Shown here one piece after another: positions 54,780 to 63,412 of a stretch of DNA of 64,000 nt; position 1 is the first letter of the stretch, and every line of letters starts with the position of its first letter. The DNA lies in NCBI RefSeq assembly GCF_008932115.1, contig NZ_CP044543.1, positions 3,478,501 to 3,542,500 on the forward strand, in the 5' to 3' direction. A program made the translations under genes and the position numbers. The notes under the pieces were generated by a model. That model saw only the letters and a program-made list of their open reading frames with translations. It ran no database searches and was not told the origin of the DNA. Source of the DNA: Bradyrhizobium betae. GTDB taxonomy: Bacteria; Pseudomonadota; Alphaproteobacteria; Rhizobiales; Xanthobacteraceae.

Positions 54780-55451
54780 TTACTTCGATGCGGTGGTCTT
54801 GTTTTCCATGTTGACGACCTGCACGCGGCGATTGACCTCCGCCATCGGCTGGCTCGGGTCCTTCAGCTTGCTCTTGCCGTAGCCGACGGTGACCAGATCG
54901 GTTGCCGAGATGCTGTACTTGTCGACGAGATAGCGCTTGATCGAATCCGCGCGGCGCTCGGACAGGTCCTGATTGTAGCCCTCGCCGCCGGCGGCGTCGG
55001 TGTGGCCGGCAACCACGAAGGTCGAGCCCTTCAGGTCGGGGCTGGTCAGCGCACGGCCGAGTGCCTGCACCGAAGCCAGCGACTTGGCGCTGATATTGGC
55101 CGAGTTGTAGTCGAATGTGATTTCGAGATCGATGTTCGGCTTGTCCTTGGCGGCCGAGGCGATCTCCTCGCGCTCGGTCGACGACAGCGAGCGCGTCGAG
55201 CGGCCGCGCACGGCCTGGATCAGCTTGGTCTCAGCCGCGCTCGGCGCGGGATCGGCCTGCGGGGCAATCGAGAGGCCGCGGGTCAGCGGCTTCTTCGGCG
55301 GCGGCGCCAGCGCGCGAACGATCTCGTCCTCGGTGACGTTCTTGCTGTTGCCGTCGTCGCCGGCGAATGCGGGGGAGGCCGGCAGCGACAGCGCGGCGCC
55401 GATGGCCATGATGGACAGGATTGCGGTAAGTCCTCTTGCAGCCGATCTCAT
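54780..55451 (-). CDS. OmpA-family peptidoglycan-binding protein
   Basis: A 223-aa exported protein: signal peptide (about 1-30), a Pro-rich linker (ALAPPPKKPLTRG), and an OmpA C-terminal domain (about 107-215) with ITFDYNSANISAKS, VAGHTDAAGGEGYNQDLSER and VNRRVQVVN. The diaminopimelate-binding Asp and Arg of the family are in GHTDA and SERRA. It probably anchors peptidoglycan. GGAGG lies 8 bp before ATG 55451. It is between the RND pair and the caspase-fold gene, all on the same strand. Confidence 0.92.
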   Translation of the reverse strand: MRSAARGLTAILSIMAIGAALSLPASPAFAGDDGNSKNVTEDEIVRALAPPPKKPLTRGLSIAPQADPAPSAAETKLIQAVRGRSTRSLSSTEREEIASAAKDKPNIDLEITFDYNSANISAKSLASVQALGRALTSPDLKGSTFVVAGHTDAAGGEGYNQDLSERRADSIKRYLVDKYSISATDLVTVGYGKSKLKDPSQPMAEVNRRVQVVNMENKTTASK

Positions 55452-55596
55452 TGCCAGTCCCTCCTGCGCAGCCGACCTGCGCGGTTCTAAAATTCCTGCA
55501 ATAGGCCCCTCGAAAAGGCCGCCTGCGGCATCCGATTGTTAGTCTTCGCAGGGCCGCCGAGGGTTCGAGGCGTCGTCTGCCTCATTTCAAGAAAAA

Positions 55597-57129
55597 CTAG
55601 CGTACTCCGTAGCTTGCGAATTCCTGAACGATGTTCGGGTCCATCGCCTTGGCGTTGGCGATGTCGAGCGCGCCTTCCTGGGCCGAGCCGTTGCGCTGCT
55701 TGGCGATTCCCCGCCCGAAGAGCGAGGAGGTCAGGCGCGGGTTGATCCTCAAAGCCGCGTCGAAATCGGCAATGGCGTTCTTGACCGCGCCCGATTTCAG
55801 ATTGACCAGCCCGCGGCTGTCCAGCGCATCGACGAAATTCGGGCGGAGCCGGAGGGCCTCGTTGCAATCCTTCAGGGCGCCCTGGAGGTCGCCGATCACG
55901 GTGCGGGTCCAGCAGCGGTTGTTGAGCGCCTCGACGTCCTTCGAATTGATCCGGAGCGTATCGTCGAAATCCTTGATGGCGAGGTTGTAGGCGCCCTTGC
56001 TGGCATAGACCTGGCCGCGCCGGTATAGCGCGTTCACGTCGTCCGGGTTGGCCGCGATCTTGGCCGTCAGGCCCTTGATGGTCGGGTCTTCCGCCAGCGC
56101 GGCCGCGCTCGGCCCGCTATCCATGCTTGGAGCGGGGGTGGTCTCGACCGGTTTTACCGGCTGTGGTGGCGGTGGCGGAGGCAGGGCGGCCTCGACCTGC
56201 GGTTTCGGCGCCGGGGCCGGTGCGGGAGGAGGGGCAGGCGCCGGTGCGGCGGCCGTATCGGCCGGCTTCGGCGGCGAAGGCGGTGATGGCGGCGCGGCCG
56301 GAGCCGGAGGCGGGTTGTTGGCGACGGCCGGCGGTGGGGGAGGCGGCTGTGTCGTCGCCGGTGGGCGCGATCCGCCGGCTCCCGGAATGAACGAGAAGTC
56401 TTCCGCGAGCGACGAGGATATCCACGGCACCTGCTCGCCGCGGGAAGCGCGGGTGACGCCCATCTTGGTGCGGTTCAGCGTCTCCTCCGCCATCAGGTCG
56501 GGGACGCGGATTTCCTTCAGGAGCTCCTGAACGAACAGGCTGTGGTCGCCGCCGGCGTCGGATACCACCGAGGCCAGCGCCGCCGAGTACATCACCAGCG
56601 TGCCATTTGGCGCGATGACGGGGGTCAGGCCGGCCGAGAAGCTGCGGAACCGGCGCTCGAACGGGTTGCGCCTGGAGGCGTCGATCAGCGCGATCTTGAC
56701 GCCGGCGCCGCGGGTGTTGAGCTCGCCGAGCACGGTTTCGAGGCTGATGCCGTCGCGGCGCACGTCGGATTCGGTCCAGATCTGCGCATCGACCGGCAGC
56801 ATGTAGCTCTGACGCGCCGACTGGATGCCGAAGCCGCTGAAGAACACCAGCGCAACCGAGCCCGGCTTGATCTTGCCGTAGAGCTTGTCGAAGGCGCGGC
56901 GCATGCCGTCGCCGGTCAGGTTTTCGCCGATCTCGACGGAAAAGCCGTCGCGCTTGAGCTCGTCGGCGACGTCGCGCGCATCGTTGAGCGGTTCCTTCAG
57001 CGGGGCATCCGCGTCAGGATATTTTGCATTGCCGATCACCAGCGCAAAACGGTCGCTGGCGGCCAGCGACGGCGCAGTCGGAACGAGCGAAACGAGCAAG
57101 GGCAGAAGAAAAAGGAAGCGAATTTTCAT
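55597..57129 (-). CDS. Caspase-fold pseudoenzyme with Pro-rich linker and TPRs, 510 aa
   Basis: A signal peptide (about 1-24, ending LAA) leads to a C14 caspase-like domain (about 26-240; FALVIGNAKYPDADAPL). The catalytic His and Cys positions read SGFGIQ (F100) and DASRRNP (S152), so both are missing, as in the paralogue at 23521. A Pro/Ala-rich linker (about 250-335) connects it to about four TPR units (about 355-500: NALYRRGQVYASKGAYNLAI, ALNNRCWTRTVIGDLQGALK). TPRs bind protein partners. The gene is upstream of the OmpA and RND genes on the same strand. Confidence 0.9.
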   Translation of the reverse strand: MKIRFLFLLPLLVSLVPTAPSLAASDRFALVIGNAKYPDADAPLKEPLNDARDVADELKRDGFSVEIGENLTGDGMRRAFDKLYGKIKPGSVALVFFSGFGIQSARQSYMLPVDAQIWTESDVRRDGISLETVLGELNTRGAGVKIALIDASRRNPFERRFRSFSAGLTPVIAPNGTLVMYSAALASVVSDAGGDHSLFVQELLKEIRVPDLMAEETLNRTKMGVTRASRGEQVPWISSSLAEDFSFIPGAGGSRPPATTQPPPPPPAVANNPPPAPAAPPSPPSPPKPADTAAAPAPAPPPAPAPAPKPQVEAALPPPPPPQPVKPVETTPAPSMDSGPSAAALAEDPTIKGLTAKIAANPDDVNALYRRGQVYASKGAYNLAIKDFDDTLRINSKDVEALNNRCWTRTVIGDLQGALKDCNEALRLRPNFVDALDSRGLVNLKSGAVKNAIADFDAALRINPRLTSSLFGRGIAKQRNGSAQEGALDIANAKAMDPNIVQEFASYGVR

Positions 57130-57535
57130 AATGAGCGCGGTCCAGCCAAAAAGGCGCCGTTACCAGCTTGCGCCGCGGCGACCTTAACTTACGCAATGTG
57201 CATTATCAAACCGGGGAAGGGGGGCGTCAACCGCTTGGAGATTCGGCGTTATCGCGACAATTGACCGCGACGCTCGGGAGCGCTGCGAGGAAAATAATAA
57301 AGGGATTGTCACGGTTGCACTCGACACGATTGGGGTTGGGTCTTGCGGCGGACCTGCGAGGGCCGCCAAATCTTGAGGCAGTTACGTCTTAGGGCAGTTA
57401 TGGCGATGCCAGTGTGATTGGTCTCACATTGCAGCTCTGCCTTTGTCGCAACGCGCGGTGTTTGACCTTTGCGGCGGACAATGGCTTGGTGCGCGCGATC
57501 ATCCCGCAAGATCCAACTTCAGAAAAAGCAAGACC
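57130..57535. other. 406-bp intergenic region between divergent genes
   Basis: No convincing gene is present. It separates the caspase-TPR gene (minus) from the MBL gene (plus) and must hold both promoters. I see no clear operator, riboswitch or repeat family seen elsewhere in the window. Confidence 0.5.
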
Positions 57536-58342
57536 ATGGGAAACGCCTACGAAATCTACGCCCTGCGCTATGCGACAATGACGCCGCGCACCCCCAGCAT
57601 GAATTTCCTTCAGCCCGATCCGCATGACAGCGCAGCGCAGGACCTCGACTACTTCGTCTGGCTGATCCGCGGCGGCGGCCGCGACATCCTGGTCGATACC
57701 GGCTTCAATGCCGAGGAGGCGAGCGCGCGGGCGCGCAAGCTGACGCTCAATCCGGTCGACGCGCTGGAGCGCTACGGCGTCGCGGCGCCGGCCATTCGCG
57801 ACATTATCGTGACACATCTGCATTACGATCATGCCGGCAATCTCGACCGCTTCCCGAACGCGCGCTTCCATCTCCAGGAGCGCGAGATGGCTTACGCGAC
57901 CGGACGCTGCATGTGCAACGGACTGTTGCGACATCCGTTCTCGGTCGAGCACGTCACGCAGATGGTGCGCCATGTCTATGGCGAGCGTGTCACCTTCTAT
58001 TCCGGCGACGGCGAGGTCGCGCCCGGCGTCACCGTGCACCGTGTCGGCGGCCATTCGGACGGATTGCAGGTGGTCAAGGTCGAGACCGCGCGCGGGCCGG
58101 TGGTGCTGGCGTCCGACGCCGCGCATTACTACGCCAATCTGCAGCGGCGCAGCCCGTTTCCGATCGTCCTTGATATCGGCGACATGGCGCAGGGGTGGGA
58201 GACGATCGAACGTCTCGCAGGGCATCCCGACCGGTTCATTCCCGGCCATGATCCGATCGTCACGGAGATCTATCCGCGCGCCAGCGACAAGGTCGACGCC
58301 TGGGCGCTGCACCTGCCGCCGTCGCGCTCGTTTGCGAAATGA
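57536..58342 (+). CDS. MBL-fold hydrolase, AHL-lactonase-like
   Basis: A 268-aa metallo-beta-lactamase-fold enzyme with an intact metal motif THLHYDHAGN (HxHxDH, about 99-108), a following metal His in VGGHSDGLQ, Asp in VLASDAAHYY and a distal His in IPGHDP. It is closest to the AttM/AiiB group that opens lactone rings such as acyl-homoserine lactones, but substrate cannot be settled here. The ATG 57536 start (MGNAYEIYALRYA) fits the family. It sits next to the homogentisate genes and converges on marR. Confidence 0.88.
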   Translation: MGNAYEIYALRYATMTPRTPSMNFLQPDPHDSAAQDLDYFVWLIRGGGRDILVDTGFNAEEASARARKLTLNPVDALERYGVAAPAIRDIIVTHLHYDHAGNLDRFPNARFHLQEREMAYATGRCMCNGLLRHPFSVEHVTQMVRHVYGERVTFYSGDGEVAPGVTVHRVGGHSDGLQVVKVETARGPVVLASDAAHYYANLQRRSPFPIVLDIGDMAQGWETIERLAGHPDRFIPGHDPIVTEIYPRASDKVDAWALHLPPSRSFAK

Positions 58343-58352
58343 TGGCGAAGCC

Positions 58353-58390
58353 GTCATTCCGGGCTCGCCGCTTTGCGGCGCCCCGGAATG
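58353..58390. repeat. Short GTCATTCCGGG palindrome
   Basis: GTCATTCCGGG and CCCCGGAATGGC flank a GCCGC/GCGGC stem. It is a minimal form of the GTCATTCCGGGGC family (12581, 36084), positioned between two converging genes, and may act as a terminator for both. Confidence 0.75.
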
Positions 58391-58400
58391 GCAGCGGAAA

Positions 58401-58943
58401 CTAATACGCCTGCTTGGCGTCCGCCTCTTCGCTGGTCTGGATCAGGTCGAGGCTGTCCTCGATCTTGCCGAGCAGAGCGGATAGCTGCCTGCGCTCTTGC
58501 GCGGACAGGCAGGCGAGGATCTCGTCTTCCCGCCGCAGCAATTGCGGGAACAGCTCTTCGTAGAGCGCGCGGCCCTTTGCCGTCAGTTGCAGGCGGAATT
58601 CGCGGCGGTCGGCCTCGTTCTCGACCCGCTCGATCAGTTTTTCGTGCAGCAGCGTCGTCACCGCGCGGCTGATGGTCGATTTGTGCGTGCGCGTGCATTG
58701 CGAGATGTATTGCGCGCTGCAGGCATCGTTGCGGAAGCCGAGCGTAGCGATCACGCGCCAGGCCGGAATGTCGAGACCGTGGCGCTCCTGATACTCGACC
58801 GAGAGCGCGGCGCTCACCTCGGCGGCGAGCCGGTTGAGGCGGAACGGTACGAACTTGAACAGATCGAGCCGGGTTTTTTCACGCGGTGAGGCCTCGCGGG
58901 CTTGCCGTGTCTTCAGCGCGATGTCGCTGGATGTCCTCGCCAA
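58401..58943 (-). CDS. MarR-family regulator of the homogentisate block
   Basis: A 180-aa winged-helix regulator: helical N-terminus (LFKFVPFRLNRLAAEVSAAL), DNA-reading helix in YISQCTRTHKSTISRAVTTL, and wing VENEADRREFRLQLTAKGR. MarR proteins here usually repress an adjacent aromatic catabolic operon until a phenolic acid binds. The start is taken as TTG 58943 because GGAG lies just upstream. A longer GTG start at 59000 falls inside the putative operator and has no ribosome site. It is divergent from the hydroxylase gene. Confidence 0.85.
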   Translation of the reverse strand: MARTSSDIALKTRQAREASPREKTRLDLFKFVPFRLNRLAAEVSAALSVEYQERHGLDIPAWRVIATLGFRNDACSAQYISQCTRTHKSTISRAVTTLLHEKLIERVENEADRREFRLQLTAKGRALYEELFPQLLRREDEILACLSAQERRQLSALLGKIEDSLDLIQTSEEADAKQAY

Positions 58944-58990
58944 GCAGAGCGCTCCGATTCCAGTTGACGGCCGGCCGGCTCCGGTCCAAA

Positions 58991-59010
58991 ATAGTTGCAC
59001 GTGAGACTAT
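58991..59010. promoter_or_regulatory. Candidate MarR operator, ATAGT...CACGTG...ACTAT
   Basis: An imperfect palindrome: ATAGT and ACTAT are inverted ends, CACGTG is a perfect centre. It lies between the divergent marR and hydroxylase genes, 42 bp before the hydroxylase ATG. It is the only dyad of this quality in the gap. Binding by the neighbouring MarR protein is inferred. Confidence 0.55.
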
Positions 59011-59052
59011 CTAGCAGATCAGTCTTCTTCTGACCAGAGCCGAGGTTAGTGT

Positions 59053-60672
59053 ATGGCGCCGGCCAATACGCATCAGGCCAAAACCCAATTCGGCTATCGC
59101 CGCCATCCCGACCAGGACCGTGCCGGCCAAGATCAGGCGGAGCATCCGGTCGTGATCGTCGGCGCCGGCCCGGTCGGGTTGTCGCTGGCGATCGATCTCG
59201 CCCAGCGCGGCCAGCACGTCGTTCTTCTGGATGACGCCGACCGCATCGGCGAAGGCTCGCGCGCGATCTGCTTCTCGAAGCGTTCGCTGGAATATTGGGA
59301 CCGCCTCGGCGTCGGCGACCGCATGGTCGACAAGGGCGTGGTGTGGAGCGTCGGCCGCATTTTTCACGGCGAGTCTCAGCTCTACCAGTTCAACCTGCTG
59401 CCGGAGGATGGCCACAAGCGGCCGGCCTTCATCAACCTTCAGCAATATTACGCCGAAGCCTATCTGGTCGATCGCATCAGTGATCTGCCTCCGATCGACC
59501 TGCGCTGGCGCAACAAGGTGACGGCGCTCGAGCAGCGCAACGACTCCGTCGCGCTGACGATCGAGACGCCGGAGGGCGCCTATCGCCTGCACGCGCAATA
59601 TCTCATCGCATGCGATGGCGCGCGCTCCTCGCTGCGGCAGATGGTCGGCGCCGAGTTCGCGGGCCAGGTGTTCGAAGACCAGTTCCTGATTGCCGACGTC
59701 AAGATGACCGCGGAATTCCCGACCGAGCGCTGGTTCTGGTTCGATCCGCCGTTCCATGCGGGACGTTCGGCGTTGCTGCACCGCCAGCCCGACGACGTCT
59801 GGCGGATTGATCTCCAGCTCAATCGCTATGCCGATCCGGTCGTTGAGAAGAAACCCGAGAATGTACGGCCGCGGATCGCGCGCATGCTCGGCCACGACAA
59901 GTTCGAATTCGAGTGGATCTCGCTCTACAAGTTCCAGTGCCGACGAATGGACCGCTTCATCCACGGCCGCGTGATTTTCGCCGGTGATTCCGCGCATCAG
60001 GTCTCGCCGTTCGGTGCGCGGGGCGCCAATTCGGGTCTCGAGGACGCCGAGAACCTGTCCTGGAAGCTCGATCGCGTGCTGCGCGGCAAGTCGCCCGCGA
60101 GCCTGCTCGAGAGCTACCATGTCGAGCGCAGCATGGCGGCCGACGAGAACATCCGCGAATCCACCCGCTCGACCGATTTCATGGCGCCGAACTCGCACCA
60201 GGAGGCGCGGCTGCGCAAGGCGGTGCTGTCGCTTGCCAAGGAGACGGAGTTCGGCAAACGCATGGTCAATGGCGGCCGGCTCTCGGTGCCGTGCAGCTAT
60301 GACTCGCCGCTGTCATCGCCCGATGCGGATGCGTGGTGCGGCGGGCCGTCTCCAGGACGTTCGATGCTCGATGCGCCGATCGCGGGCGAGCATGCCTATT
60401 TGACGGACGCATTCAGCAAGGGCGGAACGGAGTTCACCTTGCTGTCGTTCGGCAATGGTACGGCGATCGAGGCGCCCGATGGTGTCAAGGATATCCGCAT
60501 CGGCGGCGCAGCCGGGTTGGCTGATCCCTCGGGCTTCGTCGCGAAGCGCTATGACGCCGAGCCCGGGGCAGCCTATCTGCTTAGGCCTGATGGCTACGTC
60601 GCGGCGCGCTTCCGTCATCCGACGCGCGAGCTGGTTGCGGCGGCATTGTCGCGTGCGCAAGGTTTGAATTGA
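59053..60672 (+). CDS. FAD-dependent aromatic hydroxylase, MhaA-like
   Basis: A 539-aa flavoprotein monooxygenase of the PheA/TfdB/MhpA group. The FAD-binding GxGxxG is VVIVGAGPVGLSLAIDLAQR (about 33-52), and the second FAD motif is GDSAHQVSPFGARGANSGLE (about 312-331). The C-terminal thioredoxin-like domain is present in reduced form. Next to a small DUF2783 protein and hmgA, it most resembles the large subunit of a 3-hydroxyphenylacetate 6-hydroxylase (MhaA), whose product is homogentisate. That substrate is inferred from context. ATG 59053. Confidence 0.88.
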   Translation: MAPANTHQAKTQFGYRRHPDQDRAGQDQAEHPVVIVGAGPVGLSLAIDLAQRGQHVVLLDDADRIGEGSRAICFSKRSLEYWDRLGVGDRMVDKGVVWSVGRIFHGESQLYQFNLLPEDGHKRPAFINLQQYYAEAYLVDRISDLPPIDLRWRNKVTALEQRNDSVALTIETPEGAYRLHAQYLIACDGARSSLRQMVGAEFAGQVFEDQFLIADVKMTAEFPTERWFWFDPPFHAGRSALLHRQPDDVWRIDLQLNRYADPVVEKKPENVRPRIARMLGHDKFEFEWISLYKFQCRRMDRFIHGRVIFAGDSAHQVSPFGARGANSGLEDAENLSWKLDRVLRGKSPASLLESYHVERSMAADENIRESTRSTDFMAPNSHQEARLRKAVLSLAKETEFGKRMVNGGRLSVPCSYDSPLSSPDADAWCGGPSPGRSMLDAPIAGEHAYLTDAFSKGGTEFTLLSFGNGTAIEAPDGVKDIRIGGAAGLADPSGFVAKRYDAEPGAAYLLRPDGYVAARFRHPTRELVAAALSRAQGLN

Positions 60673-60680
60673 GGACTGGC

Positions 60681-60905
60681 ATGCCGCTCTCCACCAACTC
60701 CAATTTCGCGCGTCCTGACGATGCCTTTCGCGCCATCGTCGAAGCGCATCGCGGCCTCACCGATGAGCAGAGCGCTGATTTCGACGCTGCCTTGGTGCTG
60801 ATCCTCGCCAACCACATCGGCGACATCGACGTGCTCCGCGAGGCGATCGGGCTTGCAAAGCGCCGCATGATCGACGGCCAGCAGCAGCAACAGCAACAAC
60901 AATAA
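60681..60905 (+). CDS. DUF2783 small protein, MhaB-like coupling subunit
   Basis: A 74-aa protein (MPLSTNSNFARPDDAFRAIV, then EAHRGLTDEQSADFDAALVL) of the DUF2783 type. It lies 8 bp after the hydroxylase gene with GAGG just before ATG 60681. In Pseudomonas a small partner (MhaB) is needed for the two-component 3-hydroxyphenylacetate hydroxylase; size, order and spacing fit that role. The protein ends in eight consecutive glutamines, encoded by a run of CAG/CAA codons that may vary in length between strains. Confidence 0.82.
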   Translation: MPLSTNSNFARPDDAFRAIVEAHRGLTDEQSADFDAALVLILANHIGDIDVLREAIGLAKRRMIDGQQQQQQQQ

Positions 60906-60927
60906 CCCAAGACCTAAGGATGAATTG

Positions 60928-61884
60928 ATGGCGAAGAACTTCGCATCCACCGGCGATCTCTCCGAGAAGAAAATCACCTTCTCCGAGATCGGCCCCGATC
61001 TCTACGCCTTCACCGCCGAGGGCGATCCGAACACCGCCATCATCGTCGGTGACGACGGCTGCCTTGTGTTCGACGCGCAGTCGACGCCGGCGATGGCCAA
61101 CAAGGTGATCGAGCGCGTCAAGACCGTCACCGACAAGCCGATCAAATATGTCGTGCTGTCGCACTATCACGCCGTGCGCGTGTTAGGGGCGTCCGCCTAC
61201 AAGGCGCAAGGCATCGTGGCCTCGCAGGAGACCCATCGGCTGATCGCGGAGCGCGGCCAGCAGGATTGGGATTCCGAGTATGGTCGTTTCCCCCGCCTGT
61301 TCCAGGACGCCGCCAGCATCCCCGGGCTGACCTGGCCGACGCTGACCTTCGAAGGCGAGATGTCGATCTATCTTGGAAAACGCGAAGTGCGGCTGATGCA
61401 GCTTGGCGCCGGCCACACCTCCGGCGACATCGTCGCCTGGGTGCCGGATGCGGAAGTCATGTTCTCCGGCGATCTCATCGAGTATCACTCGGCCTGCTAT
61501 TGCGGCGATGCGCATTTGCGCGAATGGCCGATGACGCTGAACGAGATCCGCAACTTCAATCCGAAGGCGATCGCGCCGGGCCGCGGCGATGCGCTCAAGG
61601 GCACCGCCACCGTGCGCGAAGCCATTGCGATGACGCGCGACTTCGTCACCTCGCTCTATGGCGCCGCCGAGATCTCCGTCGCCAGAGGTCGGACGCTGAA
61701 GGAGACGATGGCGGCGACGCGCGAAGTCATGGATCCGAAATTCCACAGCTTCGCCATCTACGAGCACTGCCTGCCGTTCAACGTGTCGCGCGCCTATGAC
61801 GAAGCGTCGGGGATCGACGATCCCGTGATCTGGACCGACAAGCGCGACCAGGAAATGTGGGCCGCCCTGCAAGGAGGAGGATAG
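60928..61884 (+). CDS. MBL-fold protein with altered metal motif
   Basis: A 318-aa metallo-beta-lactamase-fold protein. The usual HxHxDH metal motif reads [12 protein letters not shown], so Asp and the last His are replaced by Val and Arg; other metal-site parts ([30 protein letters not shown]) remain. It may bind one metal or use it differently. AAGGA 7 bp upstream supports ATG 60928. It lies between the DUF2783 gene and hmgA in the same operon, so it probably acts on an ester or thioester of the pathway, which is a guess. Confidence 0.88.
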   Translation: MAKNFASTGDLSEKKITFSEIGPDLYAFTAEGDPNTAIIVGDDGCLVFDAQSTPAMANKVIERVKTVTDKPIKYVVLSHYHAVRVLGASAYKAQGIVASQETHRLIAERGQQDWDSEYGRFPRLFQDAASIPGLTWPTLTFEGEMSIYLGKREVRLMQLGAGHTSGDIVAWVPDAEVMFSGDLIEYHSACYCGDAHLREWPMTLNEIRNFNPKAIAPGRGDALKGTATVREAIAMTRDFVTSLYGAAEISVARGRTLKETMAATREVMDPKFHSFAIYEHCLPFNVSRAYDEASGIDDPVIWTDKRDQEMWAALQGGG

Positions 61885-61886
61885 TC

Positions 61887-63233
61887 ATGAACATCAATAC
61901 CTCGCCTGATCAGATCATCCGAAGCTCGGCGCAGGTCACGCCGGGCTACATGTCCGGCTTCGGCAACAGCTTCGAGACCGAAGCGCTGCCGGGCGCCCTG
62001 CCGATCGGGCGCAACTCGCCGCAGCGCTGCGCCTACGGCCTATATGCCGAGCAGCTCTCGGGCTCTCCCTTCACGGCGCCGCGCGGCACCAACGAGCGCT
62101 CCTGGCTCTATCGCATCCGTCCCTCGGTCAAGCACTCCGGCCGGTTCGAGAAGGCCGACGCCGGGCTGTGGCGCTCGGCGCCATGCCATGAATACGATCT
62201 GCCGATCGCGCAGTTGCGCTGGGACCCGGCGCCGATCCCGAAGGAGGACACGACCTTCCTCCAGGGCGTGCAGACCATGACGACGGCCGGTGACGTCAAC
62301 ACGCAGGCCGGCATGGCCGCGCATGTCTATCTCATCACCAAGTCGATGGTGGATCAGCATTTCTACAATGCCGACGGCGAGCTGATGTTCGTGCTCCAGC
62401 ATGGCAATCTCCGCCTCGTCACCGAGTTCGGCCGCATCGACGCCGAGCCTGGCGAGATCGTGGTGATCCCGCGCGGTGTGAAATTCCGCGTCGAAATTCC
62501 GAACGGGCCGGCGCGTGGCTATCTGTGCGAAAACTACGGCGGCGCCTTCACGCTGCCGGAGCGCGGGCCGATCGGGGCCAATTGTCTCGCCAATGCGCGC
62601 GATTTCCTGACGCCGGTTGCTTGCTACGAGGACAAGGACACGCCGACCGAGCTCTACGTGAAGTGGGGCGGCGCGCTGTTCAAGACGAGTTTGCCGCATT
62701 CGCCGATCGACGTGGTCGCCTGGCACGGCAATTACGCGCCTTACAAATACGATCTGCGCACCTTCTCTCCGGTCGGTGCGATCGGCTTCGATCATCCCGA
62801 TCCCTCGATCTTCACGGTGCTGACCTCGCCGTCGGAGACCGCGGGCACCGCGAACATCGACTTCGTGATTTTTCCGGAGCGCTGGATGGTCGCCGACAAC
62901 ACCTTCCGCCCGCCCTGGTATCACATGAACATCATGAGCGAGTTCATGGGTCTGATCTACGGTGTCTACGACGCCAAGCCGCAGGGCTTTGTCCCCGGTG
63001 GGGCCAGCCTGCATAATTGTATGCTACCGCACGGCCCCGACCGTGATGCCTTCGAGCATGCCAGCAACGGCGAGTTGAAGCCGGTCAAGCTGACCGGCAC
63101 GATGGCCTTCATGCTCGAGACCCGCTACCCGCAGCGCGTCACCGCGCATGCCGCGAATGCGTCGACGTTGCAGGACGACTACGCGGATTGCTGGAAGGGG
63201 CTGGAGAAGCGGTTCGACCCGAACAGGCCGTAG
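61887..63233 (+). CDS. hmgA: Homogentisate 1,2-dioxygenase
   Basis: A 448-aa iron dioxygenase opening homogentisate to maleylacetoacetate. Start [20 protein letters not shown] and the [19 protein letters not shown] block are typical. Ferrous ligands fall in [14 protein letters not shown] (His and the following Glu) and [14 protein letters not shown] (His). GGAGGA directly before ATG 61887 and the 2-bp gap to the upstream gene indicate coupled translation. It is followed by a palindromic repeat and fahA. Confidence 0.97.
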   Translation: MNINTSPDQIIRSSAQVTPGYMSGFGNSFETEALPGALPIGRNSPQRCAYGLYAEQLSGSPFTAPRGTNERSWLYRIRPSVKHSGRFEKADAGLWRSAPCHEYDLPIAQLRWDPAPIPKEDTTFLQGVQTMTTAGDVNTQAGMAAHVYLITKSMVDQHFYNADGELMFVLQHGNLRLVTEFGRIDAEPGEIVVIPRGVKFRVEIPNGPARGYLCENYGGAFTLPERGPIGANCLANARDFLTPVACYEDKDTPTELYVKWGGALFKTSLPHSPIDVVAWHGNYAPYKYDLRTFSPVGAIGFDHPDPSIFTVLTSPSETAGTANIDFVIFPERWMVADNTFRPPWYHMNIMSEFMGLIYGVYDAKPQGFVPGGASLHNCMLPHGPDRDAFEHASNGELKPVKLTGTMAFMLETRYPQRVTAHAANASTLQDDYADCWKGLEKRFDPNRP

Positions 63234-63239
63234 CTTGTC

Positions 63240-63394
63240 TAACCCTCTCCCCTCGTGGGAGAGGGTGGCTCGCCGCGTTGCGGCGAGACGGGTGAGGGGT
63301 TCTCTCCGCGAGGCGAACCTCTCGCATTCGAACACGCGGAGAGAACCCCTCACCCGGCGCTTCGCGCCACCTTCTCCCACAAGGGGAGAAGGAA
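63240..63394. repeat. Long palindromic repeat, ACCCTCTCCC family
   Basis: The ends TAACCCTCTCCCCTCGTGGG and CCCACAAGGGGAGAAGG are inverted, as are inner arms GGGTGAGGGGTTCTCTCCGCG and CGCGGAGAGAACCCCTCACCC; the middle carries GCGAGGCGAACCTCTCGC. It lies inside the hmgA-fahA operon, just before the fahA start, and would need to be read through. Confidence 0.85.
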
Positions 63395-63412
63395 GAAAGG
63401 ACCGGACCAAAA

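Noticed and set aside
58944..59000. GTG 59000 as the marR start
   Set aside because: It lies within a likely operator, has no ribosome site and adds residues unlike other MarR proteins.
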